NCBI RefSeq assembly: GCF_035222375.1 | Contig: NW_026946363.1 | Location: 4,402,001-4,466,000 of the forward strand | DNA from: Podospora pseudocomata | Taxonomy: Eukaryota; Ascomycota; Sordariomycetes; Sordariales; Podosporaceae | DNA length: 64,000 nt | Reading direction: 5' to 3' | Part shown: piece after piece, positions 31,676 to 42,431 of the stretch | Numbering within the stretch: position 1 is the stretch's first letter | Layout: every line of letters begins with the position of its first letter | Made by a program: the position numbers and the translations under genes | Notes under the pieces: model-generated | The model's database searches: none | What the model was told of the DNA's origin: nothing | The model's input: only the letters and a program-made list of their open reading frames with translations

Positions 31676-32941
31676 CTACTTCGACGACTGACCCCCAGCA
31701 TCCAACGGAGAACCGGCAGTCTTTGGCGTCTGACAGGGAGAGTCCTCCTCCTTCACTCCATCCTTCTTTTTTCCATCCTGGTCAGAAGTCTCATCATCAC
31801 CTTCAGAGTCAGCATCTGGTCCACTGCGGCGCAGTGTGCGTCCCTTCTCAAGACGAAGCCGCAATCTCTCAATACTCTGCCCCAACCCTGATATATCACC
31901 GTCTAGCTCGTTCGGCACTTCCATGTCCCCAATCTCCCTTAGACTCTTTATAATTCGCTGCCCAGCCTCGCGAATAGGGCTCCCGGAGTATCGGAAAGGA
32001 TCTTCAGACTTGGGAAGGCTCCCCTCTGTGTTGGCTGGAGGCCTGGAAGGAGTCGATGAACTCGTGAAGACAAAGGAAGGGCTATTCTCGTTAGGGCTAA
32101 GACTTGCGACTGAAGAGTGCGACATGTCTGCTGTGCTGGAGGTGCCGGGTGTTCTAGACTGATCATATTTGAAGGCCGCTGGGGCAGGTGTGCCTTTGTG
32201 TGGGTTGACTGTAGGCTTGTGGGAGCCAGGGGTCTGGAAGAGCTGGGTGAAGTCAAATAAAGGTGTAGACTTGCTGACTTCTGGCGATTTGGACGGTGTT
32301 GCGCCTGGAACGGGGGTAGAAAAGTCCAGCTTTGGGGGCGTTTTTCCCGCTGGTGGTGATGCTGACTCGGTGGAGTTTAATCTAGTATAAGTGGCAGATG
32401 TTGACTGCTCTATCGTTTGTTCAACGATGGCCTCTTGCTTTAGTACCGTGGAGTCTTCCGGGTGGTCCTTGGGTATGACTTCCGTTGTTTCCTCCGATTC
32501 TGTGGAACTCAGGGGCGGCGACTGCGTTCGAGCGTGATGAGCCACAGAATCCGTGCTCAAAGATTCCTTGGATGTAGTTCGCTCCGTCTTCTGATATTGC
32601 GAACGAGCCTTCTTCAAAGCCGTCTTCCACTGCTCCACCAAGGTCTTTGCAGTTTCGTCGTCGCTGTGATATCGGCACAAGCATTCGTGGCTCAACTCGC
32701 CGAGAAGTTTGGTCTCGAAATCGACATCGTGCGAACCAGAGAGGCCGAGATCTGGGAGAATTCTCATGGTAGCCTCCCTTTTGGCCTGGCTGAGGACTCG
32801 TCGGCAGCGACGTTCTGCCCGAGTCCAGCCAAGACATGACCACGCTTGAACATCTGGATTCCACAGCTGGAAGAGTACGGATGGCTCCCATGGTGAAAGC
32901 GAACTAGGTGGCTGTTGCGATAGGTCTATCAGATCGGCCAT
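31676..32941 (-). CDS. uncharacterised, mostly disordered protein
   Basis: A single 421-residue exon, MADLIDLSQQPPSSLSPWEP to the stop. The first ~120 residues look folded (FQLWNPDVQAWSCLGW, RRVLSQAKREATMRIL, and a helix LVEQWKTALKKARSQYQK). The middle ~200 residues are rich in Ser, Thr, Pro and Glu, with several short S/T-P sites (TPPKLDFSTPVPG, TPSKSPEVS), suggesting phosphorylation. Near the C-terminus a helix with leucine spacing (ISGLGQSIERLRLRLEKGR) is followed by acidic and Lys-rich stretches (DADSEGDDE, DGKKKDGVK) that could be a nuclear signal. No family recognised. It shares a 1-kb divergent promoter region with the MFS gene. Confidence 0.75.
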   Translation of the reverse strand: MADLIDLSQQPPSSLSPWEPSVLFQLWNPDVQAWSCLGWTRAERRCRRVLSQAKREATMRILPDLGLSGSHDVDFETKLLGELSHECLCRYHSDDETAKTLVEQWKTALKKARSQYQKTERTTSKESLSTDSVAHHARTQSPPLSSTESEETTEVIPKDHPEDSTVLKQEAIVEQTIEQSTSATYTRLNSTESASPPAGKTPPKLDFSTPVPGATPSKSPEVSKSTPLFDFTQLFQTPGSHKPTVNPHKGTPAPAAFKYDQSRTPGTSSTADMSHSSVASLSPNENSPSFVFTSSSTPSRPPANTEGSLPKSEDPFRYSGSPIREAGQRIIKSLREIGDMEVPNELDGDISGLGQSIERLRLRLEKGRTLRRSGPDADSEGDDETSDQDGKKKDGVKEEDSPCQTPKTAGSPLDAGGQSSK

Positions 32942-33976
32942 GTCGAAGCTGGTTTCTCGTCACGACCAAGCATATCGAATAGAAGCGTTGCAAGATCGGG
33001 AGCTGGACAAATCATTTTGTCAAGGAACATCAACACCACGTCATGAACAAGAAGGTGCCACAAAATAGACTTCGACTTGGGATCGGAGTCTCGTGTCGGG
33101 TGGAACAGTTTGAGTTTGGGACCTGCATCATGCTGCCCAACCACGAACTCTGAGGTGTTGTCAGCTTCATCTCATACATCTCACATATCATGTCTTTCTC
33201 AAGCCTCAACATGCTGGCCTGGCCATATCAACTGCCGTGAAGTCGTCGCGATGGGGGAAGATACCCGGGCGAACCCAAGACCCTTGGTGCTGCTTGCAGT
33301 ACGTAAGCGTGGCCAAGTAGATGCATGTGACGCTATCTTGGGGCGAATGGCAGCGCCCAAAACGGAAGACACAAAATACAAGGGAGTCGAGGTTGCAGGG
33401 CCCCGCGATGTTGTTGAAGCATGAGGCCTGAGCGGTGTGGGCCCGAGGGGCATGCGGGGGTCGTAAGGGTCCTCCAGGGTTTCTTTCTCAGTGGATCTGA
33501 GGGCATCAACGGTCGTAATGGCGCGGAGTCTTGACGAACCTCGTTGCATCTTGTGAAGCTCAATCCTGAAAGTGACGATAACATAGCTCGGGAGCCCAGT
33601 CTTGGTTAGCAGCGGTGGACACTCACTGGTGAGAGAGCTTGGCGTCGGATGGCGAAAGCTCATCCCTGCTCGGGAGCCTGCTGCTCAGGTGTTTCTCCAA
33701 TGGGATGGCGCCAACTGCGGGAGCGGTGGAGCTGTTAAGCGGGGGAGATTGGAGAAGCTGCTGCGGTTCGCCAAACTGGAACCCCCACCTGATTTCCAGC
33801 GATAGATCTGCCTGCCAGTCACTTGAGTGAGGCGGCTTATAACCAGCCTTTGGGAGGGATAATAGGCTGTGGTGCCGGTGTTTCTTGTCACCAGGACTTT
33901 TTTCCTCGTTGTCATGCTCCGCTAAGAGGCGAGTGTTGGCATGTAATATCGACTGCCTCGGTGAGGTGAAGTCCAT
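32942..33976. other. divergent intergenic region
   Basis: About 1 kb between the minus-strand gene starting at 32941 and the plus-strand gene starting at 33977. Open frames on both strands are short and without domain. It probably holds both promoters. Confidence 0.55.
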
Positions 33977-36676
33977 ATGGCCCCAATATCTACACCGGGC
34001 AGCCGAGCCCAGAGCCCGGTCTCAGACCGCTCAGGCCATAGCCACCAAAACAACAACAACAACAACAACGACAACAACGACGACAACAACGAGGACCCAG
34101 GTGCTTCTTCCGCGCGACTGGAACATGAGGACGGGGCCAAGGACAACGACGTGGTGGTAACGCCGAAAGTTGAATCTCATCAGACAGAAGATAACCCTGC
34201 TCCGGACGGGTCTGGCAATGCGGGCATTGCCACCACCGATATACCCACTACAACACTGCCTTCACCAGCCATTCCCACATCAAACGACCTCCCAGGTTCC
34301 CTCTCCGCGCCGACATTTACAACATTTGTCTCACGAGATTCCCAAAGAACAACCACCGCTGGTCCAGCAAAAATGTTCTTTCTCGTTTCCCTGGCAAAAT
34401 TTGCCGCTTTTACAGATGCCTTCCTCACGGGATTAGTATGACTTCAGTTTCACCGTCCAAAGCAAGAACATCATCACTGACTTCAGGTTGCCAGCTTGTT
34501 CCGTTGGTTCCTACCATTATTGAAGAGAAGACAAATGTCCCACCAGCACAAAGTAAGCGGCATCAAGGAACACCCGTTGATGCTCACTTTGCTAACTTTG
34601 TCAACCAAAGTCCAAGTGTGGATTGCTGTGTTTCTCGCTGCAGCTGGCGGAACAGCCGCTGTGGTATCCCGTAAGTCTTCTTGTCCTTACCACTTAGAGC
34701 GTGCCTGACTGTTGATAGCCTTGATGCCCTTCGTAACTCGGCAAGGGCCTTTGACCTGGGTCATTCTACTTGCAGGACTCGCATTTGCAGGAGCCTCGTT
34801 TGCGCTGATTCAGACTGCAACCAGCCTCCAGATGCTGATTGCCGCTCGAGCTCTCCAGGGTGTTTCTTCCGCGGCAACGACTGGTGCATGTTCTGGCATG
34901 TTGGCAACAGCAGTTGCCATCAATGACCGGGCACCAATTTTGTCTTGGGTTTCACCTGCCTTCATTCAGGGGCTGGCCTTGACCGGAGCACCTGCGCTCT
35001 CTGGTTTTTTCTACACGCAGCGCAAGGGTCCAGAAGCCGTCTTCTACCTTGCGTATGCTCTCATCACCTTCACCTTTTTGCTGACAATGATCGCTGCCAT
35101 GATCACTCCCAAGATTGAAATCGGCCTTGCAGTCACCGACATCGACCACGGTGCGGAACCCACTTCCGCAACAGAACCTCGCGGCTACGGCACCATGAGT
35201 CCTGAACTCCATAGGGCCACGCCCGCTATTGCTAGCAGAATGCGTTCATCGAGATCGAGATCCCCACATTCGGTATCCTCCGTAAGGTCGAGTAGAAGTA
35301 GCGCTTCTACTATCCTTTCAGAGCCATCCACCTGGAGCTTTCGCCTCTTGGTGGCTGTGTATGGCTACTTTGTCCTCAGCCTCCTGACGACTGCGCTTGC
35401 CACCGTACTCCCTCTCCGAATAATGCAAAAATTTGGGTGGACAGAACTAGGGGCTGGGTTGATGTTTGTGTGGCTGTCAGCCCCTGCCGCGGTGGTTGGG
35501 GTTTTGGCCGGCGCCTTTACTGTTCGAATCCCTGGATCAGCCCGTTGGTTGACATCCATTGGGTTTTTGGCGTCGGTTCCTGGTATCTTGTCGCTTGTCT
35601 CGGCGACAGGACAGACCACGGAAGACAACCATGGTATTCTCACGAATCCATTACTGTTGACTCTCGCCGCCATATCTTTCGCCATAGGACTGTGCGGAGA
35701 TCCATTGATCAAGGAGATTACGAACGTAGTGGGACCTACGGCAGTCAACGACCCGTCAAGTGCGGCCGCCCAGGCATCTAGTCTTCCAAATATTGCGGCT
35801 GCTTGGGGAGGCTTGGTCGGACCCCTATTTGCTGGCGCCATTACTTGGGTATGGGGGTTCCAGATCTTGGTTCAGTCTTTGGCGCTTGTCGCCGCAACAA
35901 CCGGTCTGCTGAGCGTCATATTTGTACAAGGCTGGCCTGGTAGTTCTGATGTTGATATGGGTCGGCATCGCGCACAACCTGCAACAGATGAAGAAACAGC
36001 TCCTCTTCTGGTCAACGACCATCAAGTTGCCGAGTTCTATCCTGCTGGACGACCAGGTATTTTGAGCAAAGGCAAGAAGAACAGGCCTTTTGCCGAGACT
36101 CCAGGCTCTCCTAGCGGCCGCAAGAATCGCACCCACCGTCGGCACTTCAGTGTCGACAACTCCTCAATTACAACGATAACTGGAGCAGGAAGTGTTGAGA
36201 CGACGGGCGGTCAAGTCCGCCAAGTCCGCTTTCAGGCCTCTTTGGAGGACAGTCCGGATGGGCTTGGGACGAATCAGCCACCCACAAGGGAAAACAGCAA
36301 TCAATCCAATCCCGAACGTCGCTATGTCATGAGAGAGGCCCCTCACGCACCGACGACTGATCCTCTCTTGGCCGCGGGCAGTAGGTACGTCATTGACGAA
36401 GAGAGGTCAGTCGCTGCTGGTACCGAGAGACCGAAGCGCCATGTGGTGGTGTTCGCTGAGGGGACAGCGCCACCAGAGCTGCTGGCACGTCATCGGCACC
36501 ACACCGTTGCGATCAATGCCTTGGACGGAACCACTCAAATCGTATCGAACAGCACCGATAGTAACCATGCCGTATCGGTGACAGAGGACAGTGGGGAGGA
36601 TGCCGAGTTTTCCGAAGCCACTTCGACGCGTTATGTGGTGGTTGTTGTGGACGAGGGTGAAGATGAGAGCAGGTGA
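33977..36676 (+). CDS. major facilitator superfamily transporter with long C-terminal tail
   Basis: Four exons: 33977-34435, 34495-34552, 34611-34670 and 34719-36676; introns 59, 58 and 48 bases; 844 residues. A disordered N-terminus with an Asn/Asp run encoded by (AAC)n is followed by an MFS core: FFLVSLAKFAAFTDAFLTG, LVPLVPTII, VWIAVFLAAAGGTAAVVS, PLMPFVTRQGP, LIAARALQG and further spans to about residue 580 (NIAAAWGGLVGPLFAGAITW, SLALVAATTGLLSVIFV). Splicing restores the conserved span order, which is strong support for the small exons 2 and 3. The last ~240 residues are cytosolic and hydrophilic, with repeated RYV(I/V)DE-like text (RYVIDEERS, RYVVVVVDEGEDE), unusual for a transporter. The core resembles DHA1/VMAT-type drug or amine antiporters; the substrate is unknown. 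Confidence 0.88.
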
Positions 36677-37220
36677 TGAGGTGGAGAAGGGCAATGAAGT
36701 CAGTCGGATCGATGATGTGAGCGGCGTGTTTTTGTTGATATGACCCAAGGCACAATCCGATGCAATGTACATAACGAAGCCAGAATGATTAATTCGTATA
36801 CCCCGGAGTTTAGGTTACCTATCCAGTCCATGTTTCCAACCAACCAGGGCAACCAAACGTGACAAGGCTGCGCGATTCGGGAAGCTCTGGTGTGCGGGGT
36901 CGGGTGAGAAAACCTACGGTTGTGGTTTTGTGGTTGCCTTCATGAGCTGGTTGACGAAATTAGGCCAAACAAGATATACGAGAATCGGCAAGCGCAAACG
37001 AAGCGTCGGGCTGGACTTAATGAAGTTTTACGTTTTGTGGTACTGGACGGCCGGCACTGGTCAAGCCTCTCTCCCCACAGCTGATAAAACGAGTCGTGGC
37101 GCCATTTCCGACAGGGTGAGTTGAGAGCACCCCGACTGGACAGGCGGATCCTGCTGTCTTTTCACTGTGCGGACGACCGATCTGAAAGGCGGGTCCTGAT
37201 CGTGGCAAGCACGCTGCGCT
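36677..37220. other. intergenic
   Basis: 540 bases of untranslated and promoter sequence between plus-strand genes. No gene seen. Confidence 0.6.
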
Positions 37221-38497
37221 ATGCTGGCTCATGACGCGATCGAGCAGTTGGCCAACAGGGAGAGAGAGGCATGGGCAGTTGACGGGCCAGTCGAGGAACT
37301 GCCGGCCGTGATGGTACCAGTCATTGAGACTAGGCTACAGGGGACAGCGGCAGGTGAACGACGCGGTCTGCGTCGACACCATCGATACCACCCGCATATT
37401 AATATCAACACCCCGAGCGAAATCCCAGAGCAGCAGAGGGCCGGCGACGGCCTTCCTGCGTATACACGATACACCGAGAATACCCTCAATGATGCTTCGG
37501 AAGACTACATGGACGAGGATAGCGAGGATGACAGTTCAGAGCCCGAATATCCCACCGTCCTATCCCCCCCTCCGTCATATCACGCCGAAGCGCAGCGAGA
37601 TCCACCGGTATGGAGAGCCCTCACCAGGCTAAAATGATCTCAGTCTTCTGACCCCGTGTATATGTTTCTCAGATCTACAGTGTAGCCATCCCAGGCATCC
37701 AATCAGAGCGCCGCTCTGAATTACAGCGGCAATGGGTGTCATATGCAGAAGGAAAGCGGTTCGAGCACCGACAAAATTATGTATCATGGAGGACAGCACG
37801 GAGTAGCAACAGCGCGTCTGATACCTCATCCGTGACCCTCGCCGGTAGCCCGAGTAGTTCGCCTTCGAGCTTTGATCCCTTGCCGGCCGTGGAACCACCA
37901 CCACCACCTCCTTCTCCTCCACCGCCTCCTCGATCACCACCAGCAGTGACCCCGCTGACGACACGTCAACGAGCCAGGCGAGCTCTTGCGCAATTCCCCG
38001 CGAAATTGGGTGGCTCCCTCGCCAAAGCCATCATGCTCGATAAGATGGCTTCCTGGGCGGCCAAGACGAAACATTGGAAGAAGACAAAGCGGGATTATGT
38101 CAAGGAGGTGTCTGGGGAGAGGTGCTTTTTTGTTGGTGCTGTGGATAGGATGCCTGATGGACAGGCTGCCTCGGATTCAGGCTCAACTGGGCCAGCTATG
38201 CCGGCTGTTCAAGTAGTGCCGCCACGTGCTGATCCGGTGATGAGTGTTTTTGTTCCGAATGAGGGCACTGGGTTTGAGAGGGGCAGGAGACATGAGCCTG
38301 GGAGTGATTCAGCTGGGTCCTCCCGACCGGGGACGGCAACGGGCCTTGTGCGGTCAAGCTCGCTACTCAAGAGGGTGGCAAGTTTGACGAAGAGGAAGAA
38401 AGGTGTTGATGGGGAGGCGGGTTTTCCTATACCGGAACTAGGGAGGAGGCCGAGCAGGAGGAGACCGGGGGATGACCTGGAGATGGTGGGGGGTTAG
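37221..38497 (+). CDS. proline-rich cytosolic protein, function unknown
   Basis: Two exons, 37221-37607 and 37673-38497, intron 65 bases (GTATGG...TTTCTCAG); 403 residues. The junction reads RDPP-IYSVAIPGIQSERR in one frame, and both halves have matched composition. The N-terminal part is acidic (EDYMDEDSEDDSSEPEYP) with a PPPSYH element that could be a PY-type ligand for WW domains. Then come a proline run (EPPPPPPSPPPPPRSPP), a basic helix-like segment (RQRARRALAQFPAKLGG, KTKHWKKTKRDYVKE) and a Ser/Arg/Lys-rich tail ending GDDLEMVGG. No signal peptide or membrane span. No family recognised; an adaptor-like role is possible but not shown. Confidence 0.75.
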
Positions 38498-39132
38498 GGG
38501 AGTGTTGCTGATCGGGTCGAGGATGACTTTACATACATATATACTTCCTCGGGATGATGGACATACGCAACGCTAGAAGGGAAAAGCAACTCGACAGATG
38601 TTGGTAGTTTAATGGTTGGGCGTTGCTTTCTTGTTTTCTCCCCCAACATACACAAAGGCGACAGTCTACAAGGCCATGGAGGCGGCACCGCAAATTACCA
38701 GAATATTTGCATAGAATACACAAGCATATAACCAATCCCTTGCTCTTTCCAAACCTCATCAAGGCGACATTGTTTCATGAAGAGGGTTAGGGTACAAATC
38801 CTATGGCACTTGCCCCTGCAATTGCCCCACGTCGTTCGTCCCCGCCCAGGGATTTGACGTCAGCTCAACCCGGCAGGCACACTCGCTCCAAAGCTCCTTC
38901 CCAGACAAAATACCATCCCAACTTTGACCAGGAATGCAAGACTGGTCAAATGCGTCTTAGCAGCTGGCGTCTGCTACTCTTCTCGGTCCTAACACTTATT
39001 ATGTCCATTATCCTTCCAACCCTTTACAAAACAAATCCATTGCTGCTCTCAACTCTACGAAACAAGTTCATCACAACAGCAACAACAACAGTAACAACAA
39101 CAAACAACCTCTTCTTCCGCCAAACTCACAAA
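38498..39132. other. intergenic and leader of the Nudix gene
   Basis: The frame of the next gene is open upstream to 38803 and includes a hydrophobic stretch after a Met at 38950 (MRLSSWRLLLFSVLTL). I place the start at 39133 because of its context (CACAAAATGACC) and the low-complexity Thr-rich text in between, but an N-terminally extended, membrane-anchored or organelle-targeted form cannot be excluded. Confidence 0.5.
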
Positions 39133-40000
39133 ATGACCACCTTCCACCACCCCTCCCACCCGTCCATCCCCATCACCCTCCCCGACGGTCTCACAAAAGA
39201 CCAACTCCTCAGTTTCCATCCCTTTACCGTGTGTTCCCCCTTCCTTTTATCCTCCATCCATCAACTGACTTGATCAACAGTCCTGGCTATCAACACTGAC
39301 CACCTCTCTCACCTCCCAATCCACCACCCCCTCCCACCCCTTCTCCCCCAACCCATACACCCTCCGCTCTGTCAAAATCCAATCATTCGACCTATTCGGC
39401 CACAGAGTCGGCTTCCTCAAGCTTGTAGCCGATGTCAAAAACGATAAAAACGAGACGCTCCCCGGCGCGGTGTTTCTGAGAGGACCATCGGTGGCTATGC
39501 TTGTAATGCTCATACCCGATGATGGCAAGGATGAGGAGGAGAGGTACGTTTTGCTGACGGTGCAGCCGAGGGTTGCGGCGGGGAGTCTGGAGTTTGTGGA
39601 GTTGCCTGCGGGGATGGTGGATGAGGATGGGGAGTTTGTGGGGACGGCGGCGAGGGAGATTGAGGAGGAGTTGGGGATTAGGATTGAGGAACGGGAGTTG
39701 AGGAATCTGAGTGAGATGGCGTTGGGGGAGGAGGGAGGGGGGCAGGGTTTGGGAAGGGGAGTGTACCCTAGTCCGGGGGCGTGTGATGAGTTTATACCTA
39801 TTTTTATGCATGAGAGGCGGGTGCCGAGAGATACGTTGAAGGAGTGGGAGGGGAAGTTGACAGGGTTGAGGGAGCATGGGGAGAATATTAGTTTGAAGTT
39901 GGTGAAGATGGGTGATTTGTGGAGGGTGGGCGGGAGGGACGGGAAGACGTTGGCTGCTGTGGCGCTGTGGGAGGGGTTGAGGAGGGAGGGGAGGGTGTAG
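39133..40000 (+). CDS. Nudix hydrolase, ADP-sugar diphosphatase type (NUDX14-like)
   Basis: Two exons, 39133-39228 and 39281-40000, intron 52 bases (GTGTGT...CAACAG, CTGAC branch); 271 residues from the chosen start. The Nudix region reads VELPAGMVDEDGEFVGTAA then REIEEELGI (box about 143-165). The RE..EE core that binds metal is intact, with the one-residue spacing shift that I know from plant NUDX14-type ADP-sugar diphosphatases, as is the following PSPGACDEF segment. The N-terminal half (QSFDLFGHRVGFLKLVADV) fits the dimerisation part of ADP-sugar Nudix enzymes. Expected activity: hydrolysis of ADP-glucose or ADP-ribose to AMP and sugar phosphate. From about 39530 the codons turn from C-ending to G/T-ending. 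Confidence 0.85.
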
Positions 40001-40172
40001 ATGTGGTGATGGGAGGATGGTGAGGCGTGGTGTTGTTGTTCTTATTGTTGTTATTGTTGTTGCTGGTGCTGACAGCTGGTTGTCAGGTGATGAGACATTG
40101 CTGGTAGGTCGGGTTCGAGACTCACGCTTATCAGATGCAGATGTAGAGATGAGGTTAACAGTAAACACTACA

Positions 40173-40317
40173 GGGCGTATGGTCTAGTGGTACGACGTCT
40201 CAGTTGCAGATAATGTTCAAAGCCTTGAAGCCGTTGGAAGCTCCAAAACAGGTGAGAGGGTTTCGAATGATGTAATGCTCCATGAGAAGGTCCCAGGTTC
40301 GAACCCTGGTACGTCCA
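40173..40317 (+). tRNA. tRNA-Ala (anticodon TGC) with a 73-nt intron
   Basis: Acceptor GGGCGTA pairs with TACGTCC and includes the G3:U70 wobble that marks alanine tRNAs, with discriminator A. D arm GTCT...CGAC, anticodon stem TCTCA/TGAGA, loop G-T-TGC-A-...-A, T arm CCAGG/CCTGG with TTCGAAC. The intron is 40209-40281 after position 37; TGTAA near its 3' end can pair with TTGCA of the anticodon loop, as splicing endonuclease substrates require. TTTT at 40320-40323 can terminate Pol III. The intron is long for a fungal tRNA. Confidence 0.9.
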
Positions 40318-40478
40318 TCTTTTGCAGTTCTTGGGGCAGCTTTCTGCTTGTGGTTTATTTTCTATTATTATACCCAATCTGTGTTGATGTTTGTCGACCT
40401 GAACTCCTTGCTTTAGATCCCTCGATTAACAATACTATTCCTATTCAACCTCCCACATCTCTCGGTTCATGATGACCC

Positions 40479-41237
40479 TCACAGCCTGAACTTCTTTGCA
40501 ATCTCGATACCCTCGGCCAAATTCGCTATCCTAGCATCAATCGCGTACCCTTCCTTCTCCAGTCGTATACACTCCTCCCACAAATCAACAAGCTTCACGT
40601 GAAACACCTCGATGAACTCATTCTCCTCCAGCTCCGGTTCCAGGTTTTGATTCTGCGGCAAGCTCATATCGACACTGACGTGCACCATCTTAAGGTTGGT
40701 GTTCGTAAAGCCGGGGTCGTTGAACATGACGGGCGAGGACTCTATCACCTCGCAGACGTAACCAGTCTCCTCCTTTAGCTCACGAACGGCGGCTTCTTCT
40801 GCCGTTTCGCCCTCGTCGATGAGGCCGGCGGGGAGCTCGATGACGATCTTGTCCAGGGGTGGGCGGTATTGCTTCTGGAGAACGACTTCGGGACCGGTGG
40901 GCTTTTCGAGGATGGCGACGATGCCCACGCCGTCGATGCCGGATGCTTTGGGGCGGGTGCGGCGCTCGGCGGATTCCCAGGTGCGGGTTATGCCTTTGGG
41001 ATCGAGGTAGATTTTTCTAGAGAGAAAAGGGTGGAAAGGGGTTAGAAGGAGAAACCACGTCGTGGAGCGTTCGTTTGTATGGCTTACTTGACGAGTTTGG
41101 TCCAGACTGCTTCACTATCCGCCTATATGGACATGTTGGTTTATGGGTCTTGAATGTTTGTTTTGTTTTTGTTATGGGCGGCTTACAAGTGGCTCGGTGG
41201 CTATTACTTTTGCTTCGGATTCTGGTGCCAGAACCAT
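40479..41237 (-). CDS. YSA1: ADP-ribose pyrophosphatase, YSA1-type Nudix hydrolase
   Basis: Three exons on the minus strand: 41237-41187, 41122-41088 and 41016-40479, introns 64 and 71 bases; 207 residues. The spliced N-terminus reads MVLAPESEAKVIATEPL, then ADSEAVWTKLVK, then KIYLDPKGITRTWESAERR. The strand RTWESAERR and the block GVGIVAILEKP, QKQYRPPLDK are typical of the family. The Nudix box (G93-Y115, GLIDEGETAEEAAVRELKEE) is perfect, followed by PGFTNTNLKMVHV. Such enzymes split ADP-ribose into AMP and ribose 5-phosphate and limit free ADP-ribose made from NAD. The gene is tail to tail with the other Nudix gene, with the tRNA-Ala between them. Confidence 0.92.
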
Positions 41238-42431
41238 TTTGGATTGCACTGGAGGAAAATAACTTTCGTCTGACCTTGCTATCATTTTCTGAGGGGAGTG
41301 TGTTTGTGAGGTTGTTCTGGTGATAATGTGGAACAATGTCGGTGTGTAAGTCGAGGTGGTGAACGATAATCTGGGGCACCTCTGCGGCTAGGGCTCCACT
41401 GAAGCCGATAGGGGATGCTGGGGTCACCGCTGTGACCCACCCGCTGTATCTGTACCACAGCCACGGTGTAAGTGCCGCTGGCCAATGACGATGGAGGCAA
41501 TGTGTGATGTGTTGGCTGTTCTGAAGCTTTTCTTCTTGCGTACCAACAGCGGTTCCTGTGATGCTGGTAATGTGGTGTATGGACGGCTGGAATTGCCCTG
41601 GATTGGATCTACGGGGCTGGTACGCCGGCAGCAGACAGCTGCAAGGGCGAGTCGGTTGTAGTTTGCATTTATCGAGGATGGCTACCTTATTGATAATGTA
41701 TCGTTGCTGTCGTCACCCATGACGGGAATGCCTGGTGACGTTTGACCTGACGCGTGTTTGATGTCGAAATGGTTGGTCCGGAGGAGTGAAATGCCCGCCC
41801 TGTAGTGATCGTGATTGCTTCGTGTTGCAAGATCCGTTGTGGAGCTGAGACCACCATACTTTAGCATCCTCACAGCTCTCGTGCACGTTGATGGGCATCA
41901 GGGGCAAGATTCTGATATTTTACGCTACTCATGAGGCTCTAGACGTTATGACATCTCAAAAGTCAGATATCCCTTCCTCAAATGTTCTGGGACGTCCCGG
42001 TAAGACTGGAATGTGGGTTAGGGTTCCTGAGGGCCGCGACAAGGCCGCGTTTATCGCAACCTCTCATTGCATTCCCGCAAATAAAAACTGCAACATCACC
42101 ACGCAACTACCTACGAATCACTCCATATCGTTTTGAGTAAATGCTCAGATGGGCATCAAACGTGTCCCTTACCTGCCTTTCTCGGTGTCATTTTTTTTGT
42201 AGGTCTCAGACGGAAACAGGGGCGGCGGGCATATTGACCGCCGTGCCGCTCGCCTCACCTTGCACCTCGGTGCCTTGTTTTTGCTGCGCGTCATGAAGCT
42301 TGTTTCGACTTCTTCTTATTAATCAAGATCTCTTGACATCCTTGGCTTCATTTTTACTCGGCTGATTCAGTTTCTACTCACTTCTCGCTTTCTACTTTCG
42401 TCAGTAATTCCAATCGCCGGCTGTCACCAAA
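41238..42431. other. intergenic, divergent promoters
   Basis: About 1.2 kb between the divergent YSA1-type and MFS genes. No gene or repeat seen; 42250-42430 is C/T-rich leader-like sequence. Confidence 0.55.

Noticed and set aside
40128-40136. single TTATCAGAT (ATCWGATAA) site before the tRNA-Ala
   Set aside because: About one copy is expected by chance in this window, and it stands alone after a gene end rather than in a promoter.
39392-40168. 258-codon antisense frame over the NUDX14-like gene
   Set aside because: The sense strand encodes a complete Nudix protein, and the antisense product is low-complexity Pro/His/Leu/Gln text.
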